Origin: Cliona cf. orientalis
Lineage: Eukaryota > Porifera > Demospongiae > Clionaida > Clionaidae
Direction of reading: 5' to 3'
DNA length: 64,000 bases
NCBI GenBank assembly: GCA_963930775.1
Contig: OZ005689.1
Coordinates: 24,612,058 to 24,676,057 of the forward strand
In this document: positions 34,851 through 44,753 of the stretch, piece by piece
Numbering within the stretch: the stretch's first letter is position 1
How the letters are laid out: each line of letters starts with the position of its first letter
Notes under the pieces: model-generated
What the model was told of the DNA's origin: nothing
Database searches by the model: none
Seen by the model: the letters and a program-made list of their open reading frames with translations, nothing else
Program-made: the position numbers and the translations under genes

Positions 34851-37800
34851 ATGTGGCAAGACATCGGCGACATAGTTCCAAATCCATCGACTTTCAGAAG
34901 GTTATTGTTCGCGGCAAGTCAGTTACCAAAGGCGACTCCAGGATACTGCAGAATCGTGACCGACTTCGCTTTTGATCAGTGTGAAAAAAAACCCAAGCCT
35001 GAGGATACGCTACTTCTTCTAGAGAACATGGAGTTTCTCAGCGAGCAAGCATTCCTTACTGACAAAGAACTTGTAAAGGACTTGTTCGGTTACAAAGGAT
35101 TCAAAGGTCACCCGCTTGGAGTAGTTTTAGTCCCAACTAATAACACTTGCAAGTCATGCCAGGGAGACCTGAAGATCAGAGGAGACAGACCCAGTTACCT
35201 CACATTATACACAGATAATTTGGGTACTGTGCCAGCGACGTTATTTCGGAAGTACTGCAGCAACAGCCACAGGTACACTTTTATATGTACTGTACCCATT
35301 CTAATTAACGCGCCTAAAAAAAATAATTACGAGTGCTGGGTGCCGCGCTATTAGAGCGTGGAAATTGGCGTTTGCGACAAGAATTTGTACACGAAAGTAT
35401 AGGGACGCGTGGGTGGGCGCATTTAAATAGAGCGTGAAAATTGCACTTCAGGCCTAGGTGGCGCATCTATTAGAGAGGCGCGTTAATTAGATCGGCTACG
35501 GTAAATCAGCTAGGACCTGCATGGTAAGCTAAAACTGATTTTTGTAATAATTTTACACACAGAATTTCCTGTTGAAACCTAAAAATTTATGTAGTATCTA
35601 TATACAGGGGGTGTACATTCACGCAACATTACGGTTTTCACACCTTCAATGAAACGCAAAATCAAGAGCTCATTGCAGACAGTGACTGGGACAAGCTGCC
35701 ATATTTTGTGTCAACAAGCAAGACGGGCTTTTCTTTGTCATTGTTGGAGAAGTTTGATTGTGAGCTACTTCTGGGACAATTGTCGTACAAGCAAAAATGC
35801 GACATTTACAATTGTTTCCATAAGTATGACACCACTCAAAAAAAAACAACATCCACTCTTCCATCCTATTATGATGAGTGCACTCTCTTTGAGTCAGAAA
35901 ACACTCTTCAGCCTTCACTACAGTACGGCTAACTCCTATCCAAGCATGGCATGCCACACCATAACTCATTGTCTAATGTTTATGCATACAGGGACTCGAG
36001 TACATCAAACAACCTACTTGAGAGAGCATGCTTGGATCGAAGAAGACTCGAAGAAGATCATCTCAAATACACCATCCTCAGAATGTACCAAAGGTATCCA
36101 ACGCACTTTCCAAAGTGGTCCATTTCGTCCTCTTTAACAGCAGCATTTGAGACCGTTACACCCAAATTTTACCAAGCATTTACATCGCGCTATGCAGGTA
36201 TGTTCAGGTTACTTCCTTGAATGTACATCCCTTTAACAACATGCATAAATAGCTGTATCAAAATTAATTATGGTGCCATGTAGCTAAATACTATTATCAT
36301 GTGTTACCTTCATAGACCATCGGTGCAACTACCCTGGGTGTGGTCAAGTTCTAGTCCTAGATGGCAACCTCAAAAATAGACGGGATGTATGTGCAGCTAT
36401 CGAAGCAGGCTATATCCAGTATCCAAGCTTACCCGATTCGGTGATCAAGACGGGTTGCCAACTTTCACCACTCCAGACATCTAGTTATTGCTATTGTCAT
36501 GCTCCAAGAGTAAGTAAGAGGTGCTCCACATCTGGCACAGGTGAAGAAGAATCAGAAACTCCATCTTCACAGGATGGTGTGGTACATGTGATAGTAGGGA
36601 AGAAGACAACCAGGAACATCACCTACTATAAGGTACACATGATACATACACGTAACTGCGGTGACATCATGTGCTCCAAGTTCTTCCTTTCATACAGGTT
36701 GCTTGGATCGGCACCCAAAGTAATTTGTCTTGGGAACCAGCATCTTCACTTCCCAGTTCACTTGTGAAAGAGTTTGAGGACGGCATAAAATTGTCGATGG
36801 AGACAGTGTCTAGTGAACCACAGTATGGTGTTATCACTCATACTTTGATGAACTCACCCAACCCAATTGCAACAATTGAAGCACCTCCTGAGAAACGACC
36901 GAGAATTGTCCCGCAAAGCTTCAAACCAGGGTATGGCAAAGTATTCCTTGGTATACTTCCATGTCTAAACTAATTTGTGTGTTACAGGGTTTTCGAAGAT
37001 ACCCGAGAAGACTCTACCCCTTTGACTTGCAATACTGAAAAAGGCAAAGGATTCCATCTACATCGCCGTAGTGCAGGTATATGCTATCATAACTAAGCAT
37101 AGGCAAGAAAAACAAATAATAGCTACCAATACATCATGTCATTATCTACAGGAATTGAATGTATACTATTAGCCATCTCTAGTCTCTTATTATCGTAAAT
37201 TACCTATACAAATTGTCAAGTCAAGATTGTGGCTTACTGTTATTTACATGTGGCGGGACAGTGTTTACAGTGTGATTTAGTACTGTACAATGATTTGCAC
37301 TTTCTGTTAGGCTACAATCTCGTAAGGGTAGACTGTGAATGTTGCAGTATGTTCATGCACTATAATGTTGGTATGTTCATGTTGCTAAACTTGTTTTTAA
37401 CTGCAGGTGTATTGGCTGGTATGTGGCCATGTGGTGTAGTAATCATGCTTACTGAGTTATTCACTGCTGAAAGTTTATCACAAGTGTATGCAGCCATACA
37501 TGAACTTTTCACTAACCACTCCACCATTACAGAGAATCTCAGTGAGTAACAGTTGTGTTGAAAATTATAACACCTACATGTACAGACTGAACTACATTTT
37601 ACTACAAGAATTGCATCCACTCAGAAATCATCTGTTACGACGATGGATGTCACCTAAAAAGATATGCCAATAACGCCACTAGAAAGGATGTTACACCACA
37701 GTCATTGAAAATAGCAAACACAAATATTGTCGTTGACAAACTTCACTTCGCTGGGCACACAGATAAGTGGTGTCGGGAACACTGCGACCCAAGATCTTTC

Positions 37801-38063
37801 AAGGAGTTGGATAATGTACGTATATATTGTGTATTGGGTATACATGTATAACTGCAATATTTATTTTAATAGACATTTATTGTAAACCTGTGCAGGTCGA
37901 TACAGAGGTGTGTGAACAGCACTTCTCTTGGCTTTCAAGATACGCTAGGATGACCAGACGCATGAGCCGCAATGTTTTCATTTTCTTTCTTTTGCACATT
38001 GTGGACATGCATAACAGGCGGGAAGAATGCAAGCTGAGGAGAGCAGGATTCTTCAAGTCTTAA
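34851..38063 (+). CDS. KDZ-type transposase (HMGXB3-like), multi-exon, possibly one nonsense codon
   Basis: Start ATG 34851. Readable exons: 34851-35272, from 35608, 35992-36197, 36316-36632, 36698-36930, 36988-37076, 37407-37541, 37586-37815, 37896-38063. The cysteine cluster before the core (CKSCQGDLKIRGDRPSYLTL) resembles those that accompany KDZ transposases. Then come DHRCNYPGCGQVLVLDGNLK, MWPCGVVIMLTELFTAES, ICYDDGCHLKRYANN (acidic catalytic-type motif), HTDKWCREHC and the final VDTEVCEQHFSWLSRYAR, all typical of KDZ (Kyakuja-Dileera-Zisupton). The end of exon two is unclear: the frame stops at 35932 and no strong donor fits. In the exon at 37586 the only phase-compatible frame has TGA at 37588-37590. 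These may be real lesions or wrong splice choices. Confidence 0.75.
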
Positions 38064-38269
38064 AGATAATACTGCTTGTGTCCTGGTTACCGTACTAAAC
38101 AATTGATTTATATACTATTCAAGATGTGCAATAATGTTAATGTAAAGTATGCAATAATTTAAAATGATGCTATTATAAAGACACACAATGTTGTTAAGTA
38201 TACAATAATTTTGTATACAGGGAAATTATGACCTAACATTTGACATACAGCACTAGTGGTACCGTATGG

Positions 38270-39060
38270 TAACTTGGGACCCAGACACCCAGGACCTTGA
38301 ACTACATGCAAGGGGGGGGGGGGTTGATGGAGTATCCTGGGATGTCCTAAGTTGCCCTATGGTAACTTAGGACGCCCAGGACCTGGGACTTCAAGGCTGG
38401 GGAAGGTTTGGGGGAATTCCTAATTTGACAGTTGACCTGGACACCCAGGACCTTGGACTTCAGGCTGGGGGGTTGAGGGAGTATCCTGGGATGTCCTAAG
38501 TTGCCCTATGGTAACTTAGGACGCCCAGGACCTGGGACTTCAAGGCTGGGGAAGGTTGGGGGGAATTCCTGGGATGTCCTAAGTTGACCTAGACACCCAG
38601 GACCTTGGACTTCAGGCTGGGGGGGTTGAGGGAGTATCCTGGGATGTCCTAAGTTGCCCTATGGTAACTTAGGATGCCTGGACCTGGGACTTCAAGGCTG
38701 GGGAAGGTTGGGGGGGGGATTCCTGGGATGTTCTAAGTTGACCTAGACACCCAGGACCTTGGACTTCAGGCTGGGGGGTTGAGGGAGTATCCTGGGATGT
38801 CCTAAGTTGCCCTATGGTAACTTAGGATGCCTGGACCTGGGACTTCAAGGCTGGGGAAGGTTGGGGGGAATTCCTGGGATGTCCTAAGTTGACCTAGACA
38901 CCCAGGACCTTGGACTTCAGGCTGGGGGGGTTGAGGGAGTATCCTGGGATGTCCTAAGTTGCCCTATGGTAACTTAGGATGCCTGTACCTGGGACTTCAA
39001 GGCTGGGGAAGATTGGGGGGAATTCCTGGGACGTCACAAGTTGACATAATGGTAACTTGG
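38270..39060. repeat. tandem repeat, ~152 bp unit, right subterminal
   Basis: Four to five copies of CTTCAGGCTGGGG...GAGTATCCTGGGATGTCC...GCCCTATGGTAACTTAGGA. GGATGTCCTAAGTTG recurs throughout, echoing the TIR motif TATACTAAGTTG. G-rich runs are present. Confidence 0.9.
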
Positions 39061-39177
39061 GACACTAGCAAGGACCTTCATACCATGTAATTGAACATGG
39101 GACATAGGATAGCCTAGGAGTATCCTTGATTCCCGGGATATACTAAGTTGAAGTTTGACAATTTATGGCAATCCTGG

Positions 39178-40697
39178 ACAGTAGTGAGGTACCACCATCC
39201 TGTCAGACTCCAGAGGACTGCTTCTCCCTCTTTTTTGACGACACCTTGCTCCAGTACCTAGTTGACACCACCAACACATACGCTACGAAGAAGCTCGCCA
39301 CCATGACCATCTCAAGCCGGTCGCTATACAGGAACTGGAGACCTGTAACAGTGGAGGAGATGAAGGGCTTCGTTGCTGTTGTGCTCAACATGGGGATAGT
39401 GCAGCTGACTAACCTGAAGGATTATTGGAGCACAGACGACACTACCAACTTCCCCTTCTTCCGCTCTGTCTTCTCCAGAGATCGATTTTTCCAGATCTTT
39501 GGTATGCTGTACGTGGGAGATCCAGATGGCACCACCAAGCGCAGCAAGATCCAGCCTCTGCTTGATCGTCTCTGTCCAGTGTTTGAGGCCACCTTCACAC
39601 CCGACAGACAGATCGCAGTCGATGAGAGTGTCATCAATTTCAAAGGTAGAGTCTCCTTTCGCCAGTACCTGAAGGGAAAGCCACACCCCTGGGGTATCAA
39701 AGCATTCGTACTATCAGATAGTAAGACGGGATACCTTCAGCGTGTGTGCGTGTACTATGGCAGGGAGACTCAGCTCATCGATAATGACAATCCTCACACT
39801 GTTCGGGTGGTGCAAACACTGGTGGAGCCGTTCCACAACAAGGGATATGATCTCTATGTGGACCGGTTCTACACGAGTCCTCTCCTCGCCAGTGAGCTGA
39901 CCAAGGTGGGCATCACAGTCACAGGTACGGTGCAGTCCAACAGGAGGGGCATGCCAAAGGATGTGACGGCCAAGATGAAGAGGGAACCCCGAGGCAACAT
40001 TCGTGCTGCTCGATCCGGCAACATCCTTGCTCTGTCCTGGTTGGACAAAAGAAAGGTTCTTATGCTATCAACAAAGCATAATGCTTCACGAACACAGGTT
40101 CGGACAAGGTAAATTCAAACAATGACTACTGGCTTGGTAAACATTACAATACATGATCTCACATACCTTATTCTTTTCTCTAGGCGTGGAGAAGTCCAAG
40201 AAAAGCCAACGGTTATCGTTGACTACAATCAGTTCATGTTGGGGGTGGATAAGTTAGATCAGCTGATGGCATACTACAGCTTCCTCCATAAGTCAGTGAA
40301 GTGGTGGCGAAAGATCTTCTTCTGGCTGTTGGAGGTGATGGTTATCAACGCCTATATTATTTATAAGGAGTTGGCCAGAAGAAGAGGAGAGAGACCCATC
40401 ACTCACTTGGCTTTTCGGAGGAAGCTGATTGAGAGCCTGTCCGAGCCAATCCGCAGCAGTGCCTCCACCAGTGCTAGGCCAGGTCCAAGAGCATCACACC
40501 ACCTCGAGCGCCTTCAGCCTGTACGTCATTACCCTCAGAAAGGAAGGAAGAGACGTGACTGTGTGGTCTGCAGTGACAGAGAGAATGGTCCTAGGCATTT
40601 AACTCACTATCAGTGTGCTACATGTCCTGACAACCCCGTTCTGTGTCCAGATACTTGCTTCAAAGCCTACCACACACAAAGGAATTATCGCACATAA
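39178..40697 (+). pseudogene. piggyBac transposase, 3' part (catalytic core and zinc finger)
   Basis: Resumes after the inserted element: 39178-40108, donor ACAAG/GTAAAT, then 40184-40697 after TTTTCTCTAG. The core shows IAVDESVINFKGRVS, LYVDRFYTSPLL and LGVDKLDQLM with the three aspartates of the piggyBac fold. The C-terminal finger CVVCSDRENG...CATCPDNPVLCPDTC is in frame. Counting only these exons with 28303-28690 and 29071-29136 gives 1,899 nt, a multiple of three, so the sole visible lesion is the 10 kb insertion. Confidence 0.9.
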
Positions 40698-41224
40698 CTT
40701 ATCTCGCTGCTCCACCCACCAACCATCGCTCGCCCCACCCCTCCAAACACTTATGACTACCTAGCTATAGCTACTTTTATATTAATTTTTGCTTCGCCCC
40801 ACCCCTCAAAACACTTATGACTATCTAGCTATAGCTACTTTATTTATTTTATTTTGCTTACCTTTCATGTCTGTATGCATGTCCCGTCCCAGAGTCACCA
40901 TCATGAGAGGCTTCTCGCTGGTTTACTCCAGCGTTTGGCCACTAAAAATTTGTCCACAATCAACGCCCAGTGAGTCGAACCTCAATGAAACGCGTCCAGC
41001 TTATCTAAAGCTTAACAGACTCGTGAGGCTTTAGCGTTGCCATGGGTAGCTTCCCGATCTCATCGCTCGAGTCGCTAGCCTAAGGCAAGTCGATCTTTCC
41101 ATCTCCTTCCATACCTTCAATCTCCAAAGCACGCGGTTGAAGGAAGCCGTCTGGGGGAAATGATGTCACGTTCCGCGTGACGTCCGGGCGCGATATTTAA
41201 ATATTTTTTCGCGTCCGCTAAGTG

Positions 41225-41330
41225 TTAAGGTCAAAGATCATAGCTTCAGCCCCACCCCTTCCAACTGCGCATGCGTATTACTACCCAGCCCCTCCCCTGT
41301 CCATCTGTGCATGCGCGGTTTTTCCACGTG
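41225..41330 (+). repeat. right half of host repeat interrupted by piggyBac
   Basis: From TTAAGGTCAAAG through CAGCCCCACCCCTTCCAA and CAGCCCCTCCCCTGT it matches 63910-64000. Confidence 0.75.
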
Positions 41331-41789
41331 AACGAGGTCAAAGTTGAAAGCTGCAGATCAAGTAAGTTGTGTATGTATGTGGAGAATAGACACTGAGCTC
41401 GAGGTAGGGCTTTGCGCGCGGCTACGCGTGCCTTTATCCTAATAGCATGTATTATGTAAACTTAATTTCAGCAGCGTTGGATTTGTCGACTCGTGTGAGC
41501 AGAATAATTTTCGGGTTATCTATTCACTGGACTGGACCACTGGACTGGACTATTGGACTTGGGTTGTGGGATCTGCGCATGCGCAAACACGAGTGCGCGT
41601 TTATAAGAACGTACTTTGTATGCCTACACCACGTACCTGATGCCATTTTTTCGATTCGTGTTGTTGCTGTCCTGTGCGTGGTTTTTTTGTGCTGAGTGTT
41701 GCTGTCTTGTGTGTGCTCATCTACTGGTCGTGCGGAGTGTTGTCAAGACGTCAGTGATGGATGCCACCGTAAGTTTATTAAAAACTCAT

Positions 41790-41869
41790 GATAGCCTAGT
41801 CTCCAGGCCATTCCACGTTTTCAATGTTTAATACACGCAGAAGCGTGGGATGGCCTGGAGACGAGGCTA
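41790..41869. repeat. small foldback element in MULE intron 1
   Basis: TAGTCTCCAGGCCATTCCACG faces CGTGGGATGGCCTGGAGACG across about 35 bp. A related single arm (CGTCCCAGGCCACTCCCAC) is at about 34688. Confidence 0.75.
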
Positions 41870-42969
41870 ATAAACTACGCTTAGTTACCTGATTCTAATC
41901 AGAGCCGCATGATGCCTGGTTCATGGAGTTTTCTGTCGCTTGTTCAGGGTCTGACAAAGGATGATGCAATTCTTGTGGGAGACAGTCCCCAGTCACATGG
42001 CAAGGACTCCCCATGCTATCTTGAATTGGACGACGTTATCACCATTAAAGGGTCACCATTGAAAGTATTACAGGCTGATAAATACCGGTATGTAAGGGCA
42101 CTCCAATTAGATTCTCCTGGAGGATGTATAATATAGGATGTGGGCATAAGTACCATACCTTCACAGGGGACTTGGTACTTGCAGCTTTTAGTTTTGACGA
42201 CCATTACCTAAAATGGTATTCTCAAGCATGCACAGATGTGTTAAAAAGAAGTGGATAGGTGATGAGAAACAGTGAATTTCATTTGAGTTGCCTATAAAGT
42301 TCGCATGTGCAAACCAGTTGGTGTTCTATTCGTAGGCAATGGAATTGGGGGGGGGGGGGGAGTAATGGCGACATTAAACCACGAGTGTAAATCTGTAATT
42401 TACTAGAATTAATTATAACAGTTTACATAAGGCCTGTGGTCGAGGAATGCACAATAGAATATTTAGTGCTTGAGCCATGCTGGGCTTACATTTCGCATGA
42501 CCAATGTACCATAAGTTATAGTTAATTTGCCTTGTGCTTTATCAGCCACTTGACCACTCCTCTCGTGCTATACATCGTGTACTGTACGACCAAGAGCATG
42601 CATTAACTGGCTAATTGTATGACACTCTGATGTGGACCGCCATGACAGCCTACTGGTAAGTTTACATACAGGGCCGCTTATTGATCCGTCATTTTTTAAT
42701 TTATTTTTGTGAAAAATGGCTTTATTTTCAGAAGTAGCAAGGCATACGTACGCAGTTCAGTGCTCTCTGACTTGGACAGTTTGTAGGTAGCTAGCTATAG
42801 TAGCTAAATCTTAGTCAAGGCTATCTAACACTAAAAAGACTGACCTTTATCAGTTTGAAAGCTTCTTTGTATCAACCGTTCAGTCTAGAAGCTAGTCTGA
42901 ACAGTATCAAGGCAAATACTTGATTCTTTATGTGCGTTTAGATTTTCAAAAACTTAAATTTCTAATTAA

Positions 42970-43031
42970 AGCCTGGTAGCGTGCTTTATGGCCAATATTG
43001 TCCATACAATATTGGCCATATCGAGCACGCT
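42970..43031. repeat. hairpin
   Basis: TATGGCCAATATTGT-CCAT-ACAATATTGGCCATA with outer GCGTGCT / AGCACGC. It lies in a MULE intron. Confidence 0.75.
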
Positions 43032-43105
43032 CTACGTGTACCAGATATAATGCATGGGCGGTGCCTTTAATGTTATAATATGGCTACATACAATATTCTA
43101 TACCA

Positions 43106-43319
43106 TATAGCCGGAAAAATTGGCGGGGAATTAAATTTGGCGGTTTGGTGGTCTATATTGCAACCACCAAATTAAAATCCACCAAAATTTCCTGCTCGCA
43201 TATATACATATATGGCGATCCCATACCGAACCACCAAATTTAAATCCGCTAATATTCTTATAATAGCAATTTTGGGCTCAATCGCCAAATTTAATTCCTG
43301 CCGATATTTCCGTCTATAC
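43106..43319. mobile_element. MITE, ~215 bp, GGCGG/TTTAATTTGG type
   Basis: Ends TATAGCCGGAAA and TTTCCGTCTATA are imperfect inverted repeats. The interior alternates GGCGG- and AATTTAAAT-type segments. A copy in the opposite orientation is at 58081-58289. The ORF starting at 43212 is a by-product. Confidence 0.75.
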
Positions 43320-44313
43320 AAATATACAATTCATTCACAGCTTTACCGTTTATGTGGGGCTTATTCAGCTTGCCCAATTATTTTTGTCTCTGATTTCTGT
43401 AGTGATGCAATGGGAGTGTTAGACATACACAGCTCAAGCCAAGATAGTGACGATGATCAAGGTTAGACTTATATTACTATCGTATATCTTGTTATGCTCA
43501 GTATTGGGGGAATGGGTCCATTTTTTGTGAATAATCGACTATCTGCAGAATTTAAACCCATGAGATAAGCATAATTTCAAGTGTCAGCAATAGATGCTCT
43601 TCGCCACAATGAGGCATGCATAATTTCAAGTGTCAGCAATAGATACTCTTTGCCACAATGATGCATAAATGTTATACGTGTATATTAATTGCTTTGACAT
43701 AACATGACATTCATTTGATCTTTAATTGTAGCTATTACCACCAGTGCTCGTAAAAAACTTAAGTTTAATGATTCAGAAGATTCTGATGATGATGATGATC
43801 CTTCCCAGCCTGTATATGAACGACCGCCACCTAAGTATAGTGCAGAGAGAGTTATCAAGATCCTTCTTCGAGCGGAGAAATCAAAAGTATGTGGAAAAAA
43901 GCGGACTTTCGTATCTAAGAGTGCTACGTATGTTGTTGATGTACGAAACCTCCGAAATCAGGATGATATTAAGAAGGATGAATTCAGGATATGGAATTAT
44001 TCAGGCTCTCACCCACAACCATTTAAGGTGTTTTATGATGAAGACGGCGAAATTACGGTAGAAAAACGTAACCCTGGAGTTTCTGGAGCAAACGTTGTCT
44101 ACCTCCGACGACTACACTGTACACATCCTTCTAATGCCGACTTTAAGCGTCTCATTTGCTTCTTAACTGGTATGTTGCTGTGAAAATATTATCTCAAAAG
44201 GGGAATGTAGAGTATACGTTTAGAGGGGGTGGGTGGGGGTAAAAGGTACATATGCATAGATCTATATATCTATCAGTATACACTGGGTGTACTTTCACTG
44301 CATCTGAGACCTC

Positions 44314-44380
44314 AGCAGGAAATTGAGCCCAAAGTGAGGGGGGGGTGGAGGATCCGATATTCCGTAGCTATTGCTCTCTC
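44314..44380 (+). repeat. dispersed repeat fragment
   Basis: AGCAGGAAATTGAGCCCAAAG to ATTCCGTAG matches 54410-54455. Confidence 0.6.
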
Positions 44381-44428
44381 ATGACAGTATGGTATTATGT
44401 GACCCACTATGGAGAAAGTGACCACTCA

Positions 44429-44753
44429 CATAGTTGCCAAGTGTCCCGATTTAGCCGGGACAGTCCCGGTTTTTGGCCCTATGTCCCGGTTGTGTCCCGG
44501 TTTACCTGATTTTGCAGCATTGTCCCGAAATCCAGCTCGATTGCACAAATGGAGGTGTGGCACAAGCATAAACTCAGTATACTATCGAATTTCAGTCCGT
44601 ATATCACGATGTTTAGTGGGTGTGGCAATACAGAATCGCCCGAAAATGGGTGTGGTCATCCGAAAGTGGGCGTGGCCAATAAAATTTCGCGCGCGCTTCA
44701 CGCGTGTATTGTACGTTGTCCCGGTCTCTCCTCTCATAAACTTGGCAACTATG
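44429..44753. mobile_element. MITE, 325 bp, 6-bp target duplication CACTCA
   Basis: Ends CATAGTTGCCAAG and CTTGGCAACTATG are inverted. CACTCA lies directly outside on both sides (44423-44428 and 44754-44759). Its interior holds several GTCCCGG motifs. It lies in a MULE intron. Confidence 0.8.

Larger units (their letters stand above)
29137..39177. mobile_element. 10 kb TIR element carrying a KDZ transposase and a divergent DUF3987 gene
   Basis: Inverted termini of about 90 bp start CCAGGATTGCCATAAA at 29137 and, in reverse complement, at 39177. They include TATATCCC(A/G)GGAATCAAGG, which is repeated again twice inside the left end. It sits within exon two of the piggyBac gene. No clean target duplication is visible; AGGGTGGT / ACAGTAGT is a weak candidate for an 8-bp one. 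Two genes diverge from near 34.7 kb, and tandem repeats line both ends (29.16-30.09 and 38.26-39.07 kb). Confidence 0.75.
28077..41224 (+). mobile_element. piggyBac element with TTAA ends, 13.1 kb, containing a nested 10 kb element
   Basis: Ends CACTTAGCGGACG (28077) and, in reverse complement, CACTTAGCGGACG (41224) are flanked by TTAA at 28073-28076 and 41225-41228, the exact piggyBac signature. A subterminal GTCACG-type palindrome follows the left end. It encodes a PGBD-type transposase split by the 29137-39177 insertion. Confidence 0.9.

Noticed and set aside
43212..43466. ORF beginning MAIPYRTTKFKSANIL, similar to a minus ORF at 57981-58187
   Set aside because: The similarity comes from two copies of one MITE family in opposite orientation; not a protein family.
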